Below are positions 32,082 to 46,837 of a stretch of DNA of 64,000 nucleotides, in pieces. The stretch is from Piscicola geometra. Taxonomy: Eukaryota > Annelida > Clitellata > Hirudinida > Piscicolidae. Made by a program: the position numbers and the translations under genes. The stretch is from the NCBI GenBank assembly GCA_943735955.1, contig OX030960.1, positions 5,701,035 to 5,765,034 of the forward strand. The letters run 5' to 3'. Each line of letters starts with the position of its first letter. Within the stretch, counting starts at the first letter, position 1. The notes beneath the pieces are model-generated. The model made no database searches and was not told the DNA's origin. It saw only the letters and a list, made by a program, of their open reading frames with translations.

Positions 32082-35000
32082 CTAGGAAGACTTAATAAGC
32101 TCAACAAAATTTCCTGGAAACAATCCAAAGTTTCCGGACTTTTCTTCCAGGCCGATGAACCAGCCATCTCTGCACCTCTCCACCACCCTCATCACTTCAT
32201 CTTGACGCAAACTTAGTTCTTCTGGGTTTCTTGCCTCAAAGTTATGTAGAACTTTATACCTGGAAAAATATAAGATAAATAAATGTGAATAACTTTTTAA
32301 TAAATAACCTTTTAATTAAATATGTGCAAATTGGAAAAATATCTACCGTGGATAGATGATAGGTTTGACAATAGTGTCGATCTCTCGTTCATTATTTAGT
32401 GAAACAGTCTTTTGACTTTGTCTTTGTAGAGTATGACTGTTAGAACCACCCGTTTTGACAATCGGATTGACTTGGATGTTTCTAAAAGGCGTTTGGACCG
32501 TAGTGGATCTTCCAGGATAAACCAAAGGTTTATTTTGCGCATCCAGTCTTTCCACTTTGATATTTCTGTAATAACCATTCTCGACTTTATGACCTTGTTG
32601 CTGATGTCCGTATCTCAAGTTCCCGCCATTCCTGTTGTAGTCCTGGAGAGAAGTCATCCTGGCAATTGTGTTTCCATGGGCAGAGTGTTTTTGAGGGGCA
32701 AACCTGTCTCCATCTTCCCTCATTGTTGTCGCAGTGAAGGTAGGCTGTCTCAGTTGGCTAGAAGCATGACCATAATTCAAGCTGTTATTATTCGTGTTGT
32801 AATCGAAATTACCATCGTACCGCACTCTCCAGCTATAATCTGCACTTCCAGATGGTCGACGCTGATTCAAGGTCTCATACCCCTGTAGGCTCCTCATCGG
32901 TCCACAAGCGGGCATACAGGATGATGGTCGTGGCAGGGTTGGATATCCTGGCGTGTATCCCTCCATGATGGACCCACCTAGTGGAGTGGAAACCCTGGAG
33001 AAATCTGCGTTCAGCTCCGATGGACAGACTGAAGGGTAGTCCATCGAGAAGATCGAGGCCGCCGACGGGGAACGCCAGCCTGGGTGTTTTTCAGTGTGTT
33101 TATTGTGAGTGGTTGCATAAAACTGAAAGATTTGTATAGAAAATGGTTTGTGAAGAATAAAACTAATAATATAATAATAACTAATATATAAATAACTTAT
33201 AATTGTTAAAAGAATAAATAAACTATACAGAAATGTATCTTCTTAAGTCGTAACTGATAAGAATAAAAGCTTCAAACTTTGCAACTTGTTAATCTTTTAG
33301 TTGAAAAAGATTTAAAATTATTATTTTTCTGAAATAGATTTATTAATATTTAAAAACTATTTAAGCATGTAAAAATGGAAAATGGTAAAAGTAGGAAGTA
33401 TTTTTATTCCTCAAATTATCTCATGAAAGCCGTTTGTTCTTACGGACTCTATTTAAAAACAATTTTTTTATTTTTAAGAAACTCAAAAGAATTTTTGTTT
33501 TTTTTTAATAATGAAGCAAAAATTATGTAACAGCTATTTTTTTATTTTAGAGAATTATTATATTTTTATGAAAACTTCTAAAAAAAGTTTAAAAAATTGT
33601 TTTTAGTAATGAAACACAAATTGCACTAAGGTGTTAGGTATCGATCCTACAATGTAGATTATATCGAAGTATATTGAGTATACGAATACAAATTTAGATG
33701 AATTGAAATCCAAATGTAAGCAGTTTTTTATATATAACTTCATTAAAGTTACTTGTTAGTAATAAAGCTGTATTCTCGCATACTGAAAACTCTTAATTAT
33801 TTGGTAACTGCTGCAGACTTACGATCGAAGGAGGCACTTACAAACATGTTTTGTTTCGTTCTTCGTGTGCAAACGATTCCTTAATCATGGACAAAAAGAT
33901 AGCGCGTGGCAGTCATTCTAATAAAGAAGCAACTACCAGCTTTTAGTCTTTTAGTATTTCACGGGGGATTTCGAGTGATTTTAACTCATATTTTTTGCGA
34001 ACTAAAATTCAGGCCACAACCACCACCACTAAAAAAGCTGAGCTTTCTACATACTCCAACAAATCCAAAAAACCTTATTCTCAGCAAAAATATTTGTTTA
34101 TTTTCTTCTAAAGCAAAACTTTTCAACGATATTCTCCCAACCTGCGGTATTCATGGGTGACACACAAGGGGTGGGTAGAGGCGTGTCTGGTTCTCTCATG
34201 GGCAAAACGTAAGAAGAAGGAAAAATGCCTCTGCGATTGCCGAACCTTCCTTCGTACCAGTTGTCGTCAATCTTCCTTACCAGTGTCACCACATAACCCT
34301 TCAGGAAGGGAATCAAATTTTAAAACGTAGATATATGAAGATAACTTTTTATTTAAATCATATTATTTCAAATGAAAACAGAAAACCTTTACGTTATTAT
34401 TATTTTATTTTGAAGATGATTTTTACTGAAATGGATTGAAAAAACAAAATTAAAAAAACAAAACATTAAACCATTTGAATCACATGACCCTATCTTACTT
34501 CCAAGAAAAACCCCCATCACCTCACCTCTCTCAAGGGAAGTTCCAGTGGTGATCTTGGATGGAAGTCAAAGAGGACAGTAGCAGATCCTTCTCGAACCCT
34601 TGCCGTTGCTTGAGCATCTTCCAGTGACTCTATCACCTGGATGCAAGAGAGAGAAGATCATGAATCAGCTTTGAAAGCTTTTGAAAACAAATGATTTGGT
34701 AGGGAAGACATAAAAAGTTGAGAGATTTTTAAAATGTGATTTTTAAGAGAGCTGCAAAAAAAGTAAAATAAAAACAGTTTTCATTCTCATTTGATGGTTC
34801 TTATACTTATAAATGTGATAATGAAATGGCAAAGTATCAAAACTTACTTCGACGTAGGATAATGGAAATATGCCACTCATGTTGTGGTGTTCGCCCTCCA
34901 CCCAGTTCTTGTCGATCTTTCTGAGCAGGAATACTATTTCGCCTTTCCTCAAGGATAACTCTCTTTTGGAAAAAAAATTTAAATAAAACAATTTAAACTT

Positions 35001-38000
35001 CATATTTATATCTAATTTTAATATTTTTTCTATATTACGCTCTATAGTTAATACATTTTGTGAAAAAAATAAATTCACTAAAAATCTTTTTTAATTTTTT
35101 TATATCTTTTAAGTTATAAACAAAGATTATTTTAAAGTTTGTCTGAACCCGATAGTATCTAATCCAAATCGACATAGCGAAGTTCATTGGGAGAAAAGAT
35201 AAGCCACTAAGCAATTAGCAAACAATTTCCTCTTAATATATCTTGAATGACATAATTGAAAAATAATTTTTAAAATAGATTTATTTGTTATTACTTTCCT
35301 ATCTTATAAACTGAATTTAATTTAACATTTATTTTATTTAAATAGCTTATTTATCAACTTTTCTAATACATTTTTCACGAAAAAGTAAAATTAAAATTCT
35401 TTGAACTTCTCAGTAGTCTATAATAAACTCATCACCCACCTTTTTTCAACCACCAGTTTTTATCACCCTTCACCATCCCTCCTCCTTCTCCCTCATCACT
35501 CACATGGGCTTACGCGCTCGGAAGTTGTGAATCACTCTGGCCTTGCCTCTGTACTTGGTCACTCTAGTTCTCGAGGGCTGCACCAGATTTTCGTACAGCG
35601 TTTCGTGCATGTTCACGAAACGATCAGACACACTGGGTGGTTGTAAGAGTCATTTTAATTGGTATTGGTGTTACCAACAGTAAATTAGTTAAATGTTTCG
35701 GACATCCTATTTTTCAATAACTTTATTGTTTTTTTAAATCTTTTTATCTGACACAATTTATTTTCATTAATAAGATTTTATGAAAAAATATTTGTATAAA
35801 AATAGATTTCAAATAGAACTCGATTAAAATTAGAAAGAATAATTAATAAAGAGCCAATGTCTTCAGTATTTTTTAATTGAATAACTTTTTAGAATTGAAA
35901 AAGTAGACTTTGAAATATCGGAATCTTTAGACATTTGAAAAATGCACTAAAAAGTGTCCAAATTCCCCGGTATTTAACGATATATGGTGTTTTATTATAT
36001 TATTCTTGATGATATTACTTGGTTTAAATTACAGAATTTTAAGTGGAAACGTCTCTCAACAATGTGATACTTCAATTTGAGACAAAGCTCTTCATTGCAC
36101 AATGGAATCAAGTTATTTGTTGAATGAAGGCTCTTAACAAAGGCTTATCTCTACTTGAATTTAGCTTCTCTGTGTCGAGCTTGATGCAATTCTTTGATGT
36201 ACATCCGCTGCTTTTCAATCTGTTCCAGGTCATCCTGGTAAAAACGGTTGACGGATACTTGTTAAATTTTTCTTTTACTCAGGAAACAAAAAAACTGATT
36301 CGTTCACTAATTATCTAAAAAATTCAATAGTGCAGTAAAAACTAACAATTCTTTGCCGTTTCTCGATTTCTTCATCAAACAATTCTTGATCGCGGAATCC
36401 AGCAAACATTTGATTGTGATTCCCATCAAGGTACATTCCCCCCTGACTCCTGGTTGAGAACTCGTTTTCCGACCACTGCGAGGATGGCTTGATGGGAGTG
36501 AAGGCTTGTGGTGCACCAGAGATCAAGTACTCTTCAGGAATCCTCTTGCTGCCTCGGAAAGTCTCCTTCATCTCGTCGATCAATTCTTCTCGCTGTAGTT
36601 CAATAGGCCTTGCTTCCCTGTGAGTGGTGGTGTTTTAACTTGAAAATGGTACTAGTTTTTAAGTATACATATACCCTGACTATTGTGATAATTAGTGTTT
36701 AAATCTGTGAACTATCATTATAAATATGATATATGGAGTGACACCTTGAACGGCTTTCCATAGCTTGGTACCGTTTCGAGCCTTCAAAGATAAAATTGAA
36801 GATTTGTGAAGGCGAAAAAATCGTTTTCAATTCGCATGCTTTTATCCATACCGTCTGAGAAGTAGTATCCCTGTTGGCTCAGGTTAAACTGCCGATTATG
36901 CAGGTCACTGAGTTTATTTGCATTGGTGTTGGTTGCTTGTTCGAAAGATTGGAAGTCACTCGGGTTACTTTGATCGTTCGTTTGAAAGTCACTGTGAAAT
37001 CTCTGAAACTGTTTTGAGTAACATTGTTTTGGTGTTGAAACATTAACAAATTTCGATCCTAACTTCAAGTTATTTAAAAACAAAAAAGTAAATCCTCCCA
37101 TAAAAACCTGATTCGAATAATCTAGATCAGCGTTGTTTGTGCGAATTTGTTCATTTTTGACAATGAAAGTTTGGGGGTTATGCGCTGGAATTTGTTCATA
37201 AATGCCCTCTTGCCCGCGTGAAACTCCACTGCTTTGCTGGTTATGTGCCCTGACTTGGAAGTTATCGTAGTTTTGATCCAGATTCTTGATGATTTTAGTT
37301 GATCTATGTTCAAAAAGATCGTTCTTCGATTGAATGAGATTGTTTTCGTGATGGTTATTGTTGATTGTGGTACTGTTGATACCTTGTGTTGTATGCTGGG
37401 CTGGCGCATAGTAAACCACGCTGTTGTAGGAAGGAGGTTTGATGATAGGGTTGCCGAACTCATCCATGAAGTTTTTAATAGTACTTTGAGTTGATATCCT
37501 TCGTTGCTCCGTCGAAGCAGTGTCACGCAGAGTGTCTTCCAGCATATGACAAGGCTTGATTTCAATTTCAGAACGTACAACGTCATTATTCATTGCTTCA
37601 AAGCCATGGTAGCTTTCGATCAGGTCTTTGCATGGACGTTTTAGAACCTCGAAGTGTTCGTATGGGATTTCTTTCACTTCTTCTTTTGTTGGACTTACAA
37701 CATTTACCAACTTCTTCTCACTTTTGCCCGTCTCGATTGCAGAGTTGTCGTAGCTTGCAGACGTTTCCTCACAAGAGAACGTCTTGTTGTTCATGAAATT
37801 GTCAGCTTGAGCTTCATTGAATTTGTATCCAATCAAGTTACTTGGTTGCAGGTTCAATTGGTAAGGCGATGAAATAGACGAAATGCCAGAGTCTGGAGAT
37901 CTAACGCTTTGGCCCACATCAGAAGTGTCACTATTGATGCTGTATAGGACTAAAGAGTCGTTATTTACGAGTTTCTTGTGGACGCTAGTATAATCCTTTT

Positions 38001-41000
38001 GAAGGATTTCAGCTTTTGATATATGCGTTCTTTTAGTGTTGTTATCGAGAACAGAAGCAGTACTAGAGGCGTAATTCATAAACTGCGAGGAGTCGTGTTT
38101 GGGAACATCATTACTGCAGGCATCATGTCTTGTTTTCGCGTTGTTTTCGGCGAGCAGTTCTGTCGATTGCTGATTGCTCGCTTCTGGCCTTGGCTTGCAC
38201 AAGTTTGTATCAGCGTTCAACTCCAATAAGGCATCGTCTAATATTCTATCCAAACCAATCTTTGCTTCTTTTTCGGAATTTTTTCGTTTTTCCAAGGTAC
38301 AGTCTTTCAGTTTGTCAGAGTTTACTGAATCGTATACAGACGTAGTAGTTATACCTTTGTCTAAAACCAAAGAATTGGTCTCGACGTTTGATTTACTGCT
38401 TATTCCCGTTCCCATTCTGTTCTTTGTGAATCGCGCATCACTTTCTGGAGTAATGCATTTTTTAGCGCTTCTCTTGGGTGGCGCTAAGGGCTCCTTATCG
38501 TCATGAGTTTCTATGCTGCGAGTAGATAAGTTCTGTGTAATATAAAATTTCTTTGTTTTTGCATCGATAGCGGATGAATCTTCTATTTGTAATTCTTTTT
38601 CAACCTTGTGATTTTCGATGCTTTCGGTTGTTTTCAAGGATTCTTCAGTTATGGTTAAGACGTCGTCAGGTAGGCATTTCAATTGCTCGTTTACCTTTTG
38701 AGAGTAAACATCAACTGAAAAGTCAGTAGAGTGCTGATCGGATTGCTTGGTTGTGGCGCTAGAACTTGCAGTCCAACAGTTTCTGTAGTCTGTGTTTTGA
38801 GGAGGTTTGTACAATGGGTAACAACTGGCAGTAACGGGTGTAAACTTTCGCTCAATATGCACCTTCGATTCACTTGAATCTTTCGAGTTTGCATTCACGC
38901 TGCTATTTATAGTCAAGACATTTTCAACTCTTGAGTGAAGTGGTGGTAGAGAAGATTTAGATCGATCGCTATTTTGAGAGTTTATAACTTGTGCAGAAGG
39001 CGCATCAGAGGTGGTAGGAGTGGATAATGCACCAGTGTAGTTGAGAATACCATGATCAGCCGTGGTCGATTGAGTCTGTTCATCCATTGTGCTGATGTTG
39101 ATGATTTCCAGGGTGGGAGATATATTAACGATGGTCTTAGAAGAGGACGTGGGTGCAACTGCTGGAGAGACTTGTGAGTTGACGACATTGAGAGAGATGG
39201 GGAGGCTTGCAGAGGCTGCTGACGTGGAAGATTCTGAGATCTCTTGAAGGCTTTCGGAGTCCTTGCTGGTGGTCTTGGTGAAGGCGTTGTTGGGCGAGAG
39301 AACTGACACGTCGATCTCGGGCTCTTGCTCTGCGTTCTTGCTTTTGAAGATCTTCATGCACGAAGATAATTTGTTTGTCCTTTTAATAGTGTTTTCCGAA
39401 GAAGAAAGGATATTTCTTGAGAGATGCACAATGAGAGATGAAGATCTGGCTGTGGAGCCGTAGTGGTTGGAGTTCCTCTGCTTGGCGTTGTCTTGAGACC
39501 TGGAGCGGAAGAGACGGTGCATGAATGAGCCACAAGAGCCTTCTTTCGACTTCTTCCTTCTGGACTGACACTCTGTCGAGACTGACTTGCTGAGGCTTGC
39601 CAAAGAACCTGCACTTGCTTAATTGACAAAAAAAATTAATAATCTAAATTTGAATTGTTTCAAAGGATAGAAAAAAAAAGCTAAATAGTATAATACATGT
39701 TTTTAAATACAAACAAAAGACTATTAATGCATTTTATATCGCTGAAAGATCAGAGACAAGCGTTGATTCGACTGAGGCACATGTCTTAAACATTTGTTTC
39801 AGTAGTTGTCCGCGATATAGAAAAAATTCTTGAAAATTCTTTGTTTAAGTATAAAAAATGTAATAAGTATCAATTACCTTCTTCATTTTCTTCTTTAAAC
39901 GAACTTTTGTTTTTTGTAGCGTTGTTCCTGGAATTTTAATTATTGGTGACAGAGTCATGTAAAATGAAATTCAATTTAAAATCTGAAAATTCATATAATT
40001 TGTTCTAATTGAGAGCCAAAGTTTATTTTGGTTATGTAAGCCCAAAACATTGAATAGCCCAATTCAACAAACATAACAAAAACAAAAACGCATATCAAGG
40101 TATCAGGGATCAAACAAGGATCACAGTAATTCAATAGATGAGACCACCTTCTAATCTGCAGCTGAACTCGCTCTTTGTGGCGTTCAATGATGCTTTCAAC
40201 CTCCTGCACACTCATCGATCCAACCTTCTTGCCATTCACCATGTCTACCACATCACCTGGCCTCAAACCACAAGCCTCGGATATGCTACCTGGGTCCACC
40301 TGATTTGAAGGTCCAACAACGATTCGTGAATGGAATGCTGAAGTTTCAGAAATAGTCTTTAGATGCATTATGAAGTTTGTCCCATTAATTTTAGGTTTAA
40401 TTTATTAACATGAAGAATGAAGAATGTCTTTACTTCTTTAGCACGCATGCCACCACCATTAACGAGTAGTGCATTAATGAAGAATGGTAACGTTTATTTC
40501 GCAGTTAAAACATCAGCATCTAGGTCACAGATTAAATTGTAAGCCTTTGAAATTCCGAGGTTTCATACAATTTAAGCAATACATCTGAGCAATTTAAGAC
40601 CACACTTGCGGTTTTCAATATTATTGAAAGAACGTTATTATTATATCTTTTTGTGTTCTAGCTTATGATAGAACCCATTGTGCTAGAGCCTCTAACTTAT
40701 CGGAATTTTAGAAACAAAGTTTACCCACAAATACCCACTCAATCGATTAATGAGTCATTCTCGTCTGCCAAACTTTTAGGCGTCTTAAAAATAGTTCTTT
40801 AAATTACATGCCGTAAATTGTCTCACAACACATGCCAGCCTGGTGTAGTTTATCGATAAAAGGAGTGAAAACCTTGGAGTTATATACAGAATTTTGAGAA
40901 TTCTTGAATTTGTTCACACCCTTTTTAACCCTTATTAATGGAAAAACTTGAAAGACAGTAGATATATTTTTGAGCTTCAAGTTTGTATCTTAAATTTTTT

Positions 41001-43758
41001 TATGTAAAAATTTTATAAAAAGGTAGTTTCCTAAAAAATAATGAAAAGCGTTTAGCTAAATAATCGCAAGTTGCCCCTGATGATTTGATAGATAAAAAAT
41101 ATTTATGGCATTTGAAAGGTCGCTGTACTCATTATTTATTAAAACTGAAATTCTTTAAAATGTGAAGTTGATTGAAAAGCTATTTATGATAGTTTAAATC
41201 GTTTTTGGCACTATCGAACTAACTTAGAAATTATATTTTAAAGAATTAAACATGTTTATTTTTTCCCCAATTTTCAAGACTTCTGATAACGTTTTAACGC
41301 AGGTCTTCCAAATGTTTTTATTATGCATGTTTCTTTATATTTTTACTTACTGGTTTGCTGTAATCTACGTTTATCTGTTTTTAATCTTTTTCATTTCTTC
41401 ATCTTCCTGAACTAATTATGTGCGCGGCGGATAGAGTTTCTCCTAGAAATCATCGTGAGCAAGAGCTGGGCTGGCTAGCGTCTTTGTAGATAGATCTTAT
41501 CAAACGTTAAAACATCTTTTTGAATGCCAAGAAAATAATATTTTGCTAAAGAATAAGATGCTCTGTTTTAGACTGTACTTGAATAATATTTTATTATTTA
41601 TAGTTCATATTTAATGAATATATATAATTTTTTTATAATATTTGAAAGAAAGTCATAATTTATATATTTCTTAGTTTATTAAGCTATTTTCGTTTAAATT
41701 CTTTCAGCTCCATAAATCAGACAGGATGCTAATGCATTTCAAACGAGCTTTAAAACCTTTTAAAACCCATAGAAATAATTATCTTTCTTTGAATATGGAC
41801 ATAACTGTTAATATAAGTAAAACTTAATTTTTAAGTCCCTTTTAAGGATGTTTTTAGCTCATTATATAAACTTCAAAAATTATTATAAATATAACAATAA
41901 ATACAATTCTATTCGTATTTGATTTAAAGTATATTTTTAACAGAATTTCTTTTAATGGAAGAAGATGAAGATAAGGAGGCGGGATGGAGAAGGAAGTTTC
42001 GACAGCGGTTGTTTAGCTGAATATTTGCTTGCGTGTGAAGAGAGATGCGAGGAAGGTGGAAAGTTACTCTGAAAGCTACTCATTCTTCAACTTTTATGAA
42101 TATGTATTTTTGATATTATTTTTCTCTATTTTATTATGTTAATTCTTACAAATATTTTATTATGTTAATTCTTACAAATATTTTATTATGTTAATTCTTA
42201 CAAATATTTAGTTAAACTCATGAAAACATATAGAATTAACTTTGAATAACTTTTTTGTAATTCTATGTGAATAAATAAAAAGTGTTGAAACTTTAAGTTG
42301 AGGATTCAAATAGTTTAAATATAAAAACCAAACTTTAAATTCACTCTGGCCTGGCTATTTCGCTGAAATGATGTCGAAATAATTAGTCAGAACAACAACA
42401 GCCCTCTTTTGATGATTCTGATGGGGCCATAATTATTACAATGCTGAATGCAGACGATGCATAATGATAAGGTAGAATGTTTGTGATGTAAGTGGGTGTG
42501 TTGAGTCGCTCTAACATTTTTGGGCTTAATTTGTTATTTTTATGAAACAAATTTAAAGTTTGTAATGGTATTTACTATAAATGTCAGAGCAATTTGTAAA
42601 ATACTTTCTAAAATACTACAATAATTTGCATTTAGTTTGTAGAGGCTTTAATATATCTTTTCTATAAACCAAATCGCTGTTTAAATTTATAATTTCCATA
42701 AAAGCTCTGAAATTTTAAAAACGAAAAGACGCTAATGCAACTAAAAACACAATATAGGTAGACGCTAATTGCTTGCTACAGCATACTAACACCATTATTG
42801 CAATCAAGGCTAAAAAGGTAATTAATTATGCTATTTTTATGAAAATATTCTCCCCAAGTGAATACATTTTATTTATATTTTCTTGTTTAAACATTTTACC
42901 AAATTAATAAGTTTTACTTTATTTGTCAATCATTCATAAATTATTCGCTAAAAAATTATTTCCTGCAACTTGCAACTGAAACTTAAAACCTTCTTCTCGC
43001 AATTATTTTGAACGAAAAAACGAAATATTTATTCATATAACATTTAAAAAGTCATTAATTCCCATGATAACTTATTGCTATTGTAAGCCAAGCATTTAAA
43101 ATAATCTCTTATTCTCGTTCAAACAAAACGATTAACAGAAAGTACCTCAAGATGATCTGATAGGCTTATGTCCAATTGATAAGGGGTCAACCCGGTGTAT
43201 TAACAGCATTTAACAGCCTATAGCGTATTTAAAAGAGGGCAGTGAGTTCAAATATTTTGAACTTGTGATAAAAAGGGTAACAAGATTTAAAGATAAGACG
43301 CTATCATGGTTACGTGAAAGAACAGTTTACCGAAAGAACCGCATCAAGCCCACATATCATTTTATTTGAAAAACTATTTCGGTTCCAGGGAAGGCAACGT
43401 ATCTATAACTCGTGTATTGCACGGAAGCCGATAAAATGAAAAATGTGCATTCAAAGTTGAATGTTTATTTTTATCATTATTTAAACTAAAAAAATATAGT
43501 TAATATAATAATTAATAGCAATAACTACCATTATTATTAATATTAAGAGTAACAAAAATTATTATTAAATTACTTATACTTAGTATCTAGTTTGTAAGAC
43601 ATAAAAATACTGAATAATCAAAAGGAACTAACACTGGCGATGATGGTGGTGCTCTGGGGCGTGCCTGTGGTGAGGTGCAGACCCAGTTTGGCGTTCTTAT
43701 TGTCGGGACTTTTCATGATGACGTTGAAGAAAGTGCTCTTGATCGTGTCGGCGGACAT
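32082..43758 (-). CDS. PDZ + triple-SH3 adaptor of the SORBS/CAP (ponsin-vinexin-ArgBP2) class
   Basis: Thirteen minus-strand exons: 43758-43635, 40337-40148, 39927-39878, 39608-36852, 36781-36745, 36617-36347, 36234-36155, 35632-35504, 34962-34848, 34636-34526, 34298-34142, 33079-32347, 32259-32082. They join in phase to 1,643 residues with an ATG start and a TAG stop. Residues about 8-103 form a PDZ (LGLHLTTG loop; [15 protein letters not shown]), split across exons 1-2. A 918-codon exon is a disordered Ser/Asn-rich linker. Three C-terminal SH3s follow: [15 protein letters not shown]...GIFPLSYVE (about 1198-1252), [15 protein letters not shown]...GIFPSSYV (about 1268-1325) and [15 protein letters not shown]...[10 protein letters not shown] (about 1586-1638). 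Spacing and sequence match SORBS proteins, which link vinculin and signalling proteins to actin adhesions. I could not identify a SoHo domain. Introns are ordinary A+T-rich sequence. Confidence 0.85.
42129..42206. repeat. Three perfect copies of a 26-bp A+T-rich unit
   Basis: Copies start at 42129, 42155 and 42181 (core TTATGTTAATTCTTACAAAT), inside intron 1 of the PDZ-SH3 gene. Confidence 0.9.
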
Positions 43759-46700
43759 GTCGGTGTTTTACCGCTGTTGGTTGCTGTGAGAGTGGAAGTT
43801 GTTGGGGTTTTAAGAATAGTAGTTGTTGGGATTGTTGCTTGGTCTTCTTTTATGTTGTTTGTGGGGTTGAGCGTTTTAGCTGTTAATAACCTTTAAGAGA
43901 AATACTTTGAAGAACTGAGAATATTGTTGTTTCAGAAGAATTTGTGTGAGGTTCTTCTCAAACGGTCCTTAGATATTCCTTTTTATAACCAACTTTTGAA
44001 GTTACTTATGTGCGAGAGCTGAAGGAAAGTCTATACTTTCATTGATTTCTTCAAGGCTTTTTTTGCAAATGAGCCTACAAAAGTAAAAATTTGAATGACA
44101 AATTAAGATAAGATGTATGTATATATATTTTTAAAAAGTTTTTTTTCAAAAACATAAATTAACTAATCAGTGGATTTTTCAAGGAAATGAGGCAATGCTA
44201 AAGATAAGAGTCAAGGTTTCTTAATTGAATCAATGCGAATGAATCTAACGACTCTTTATTATCTAAAAACTTTGAGTTTTTCACTCTTTCAAATTACAAT
44301 CGAGAGATAACGTTAAAAAAGCACAATAAGTTAAAAACCAAACAAACATTCTCCAAGCCAAATTGCAGTTTCTTCAAGCTTTTATTCTTATAAATTATTT
44401 TTTAAACAAAAATTCGAAATTTATTAACTCACTTTTTCTAGAACCTTATTTATTATTATTGCTTGAAACACCAGATTCACACTCGCTTGTTTGCCAGCCT
44501 CAGTTACACTCACAACGCCCTTATATATAGCACATTTACCAGACTAAATTCTTCTCAAATAATCGAGAGATTGTTAACTTGTTAGAGTGCAAAAAAACTA
44601 GTTGAAATAATTATAAGTTACCTAGAGACTAGGGTGATGTAATAGGAAAAAAAAATAAAAAATGTAATACTATTTTATAATTGAGCTTTTTTCAATTCTT
44701 TTTTTCAAAACTTTACGTACATTTTCAGTTTTGGAAGGTACATAGTTCAAAGTTTATTCACCTCGTTTACAACCTTTCAAATGGTTTTAAAGCTATTTTT
44801 CTGCAGCATCGTCTTTATATGGGCACCAAGCACAATATCTTCATTTTTTCCTATTTATAGAAAGATTATGTAACAAATTGTAAAATAGTTTTATTGTAAT
44901 TGTAAATACTATCATAAATCCTAATATTTTGGTATTTTATATTTTATTTTAAGCTTTAAAAGTTTAAATAATAAGTAGACTTTGACTTTTCGTTGTATGA
45001 TATAACATGTTTTTCTCGCTATATAGTAAAGCTTCCTTTAAGGGAAAAAGTTATTATTTTAATTTTTTGCGTAAAAACAGTTACTAAGACCAACTCTTGC
45101 TTTGTTGATGAAAATCGAATTGAATCGAATCGAAAATATTCTTTTGTTTGCACAAAGTATTAATATAATTGATTAGGTGTTTTGTAGAACAAGTTTTCTC
45201 AAATTTATAAAATAATATTCGATTGTGTTTTTTTTTGAATAGAATGATGCAGTCATGACAAAAACCTGTTAGATTTTTCCATCTATAAGATGAAAAAAGT
45301 CGACGGCGAAAATTTTTCGTCGACAATGCAGGGCTGACGGCCAATTTTGGAAAATGTTTATTGTCCTTTAAAAGTTTTTTTAAATAAAGTTATTAGTTTG
45401 TGTTCCCGAAATTCTTACTTATTTCGTTAATGTCAACAATCTTAAGACGAACCACAAAAAGACAGCTGATAACACAGTTGTGGACGTGACAGAGAAGGAG
45501 GGTAGGGGCAGTGATGAAATTGAAGAAGTGGTGGAGAGTGGCGGTTCAAGCGTGAAGGGTGATGACTTGGATTTTGTTGATGATGAAATACATTCAAAGT
45601 GTGCTGAAAGGAGTTCAAAGATAAGAAACAAACAAAATGAGATTTATTTTTACATGGATTAAACCATAAATGGATTTGACAAGAGTTTTTCATTCTTTAT
45701 TAATAATATAAAGGTGCTATCTTAAACATAAAATGATGAAAATGTTAAATTTTAAGTTTTTATTACTCTATTTAAAAATTAAAATTAAATTTAAATGTAG
45801 AAATGTAGGTGAAAATTGAATCCAATTAAAAATGTATAAGTTGAAGCCAACGAGTATCACAAATAGCCGGTGACTTTTTGTAATCGGTTGTCCATGATTA
45901 TTCACGCTTCGCCTTTGATGTAAACCTCACTGTATCTTAGCTTCAGAAGTAAAATTATTTTTACTTTTATATTAGATATTTAATTTTTTATTGTCCTTCA
46001 TTAAGTTTTAAACTATTTTATAGTTTTATTTTTACCTTATGATTTTTATTTTTGCATAAGCAACATGAGAAAGGTGGCATTCCGGCCTACAGCATGTTTT
46101 AATAGGTAGTTAGAACATTTGAAAACATGCAAGAAGGATGCAGATCCGTTTGAAAAAGAATGGAAAGCTTCAAATTAACTTTTTTTCTATAGGCAATTAT
46201 TATTAATATTGCAAAAATAATAATTTAATCGTTTTTTAAACGCTTCTTGATTAGTAAAAAATTGGGGGTTTTTATTAAAATTTTAATAATTAAGCTTATT
46301 AACCTTTTAAAGTTAAATTTTTTTTGCGACTATAGTTATTAAGGAATGTTTAATTAATTTTCATTTGATCAAAGTCACTCTAGATAATGAATATTTATGA
46401 AAGCACATATTATTTGACACTATTTTCTTATGTTAAATTTTGCACCTTTTCTTCTCATTTTCCACCTAGAATCTGATATCTTCTGAAATATTTCTAGCTT
46501 GATACTTTTAGCAAAAGATTAACAATTTTCTAAATCTCTAAAATCCCATTGAAGATCTTTTTAAAAGGTTATATAGTGATTTAATTTTAAAGAATTTATT
46601 TTCATGAATGGTAAAATAATTAGAAATGTCCATCTTCAGTTTTTCCGATTTATATGGAGTATGAATTTCTTCAGATTGAAAATATTAATTAAATAAAAAT

Positions 46701-46837
46701 CAATTTATTGTTAAATATTTCAATGCAAATATTGATTTTTTTATCTTCTTTCATTAAGATAGGTGTTCATATAATTCTTGGCATTTCCGTTAATAATTCT
46801 CAAGTCTCACACCCGACCCATCGCAACTAAAGCTAAA
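43759..46837. other. Head-to-head intergenic region, PDZ-SH3 gene and FMR1-like gene
   Basis: About 3.1 kb, A+T-rich. It contains one unexplained coding-like stretch (45447-45662, listed separately) and no other feature I can support. Confidence 0.55.
45447..45662 (+). CDS. Candidate terminal exon of an unknown acidic protein
   Basis: After a weak acceptor (CTTAAG at 45446) a stop-free frame reads TNHKKTADNTVVDV, then acidic/basic segments GRGSDEIEEVVESGG and DDLDFVDDEIHSK, ending YFYMD-stop at 45662. Composition and codon use look coding, unlike the flanks. The frame is open back to about 45382 but has no ATG, and no partner exon was found. I do not recognise it. Confidence 0.3.
   Translation, partial: TNHKKTADNTVVDVTEKEGRGSDEIEEVVESGGSSVKGDDLDFVDDEIHSKCAERSSKIRNKQNEIYFYMD

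Noticed and set aside
45084..45344. 86-codon minus-strand ORF
   Set aside because: Starts at TTG, is Lys/Phe-rich in A+T-rich DNA and shows no family motif.
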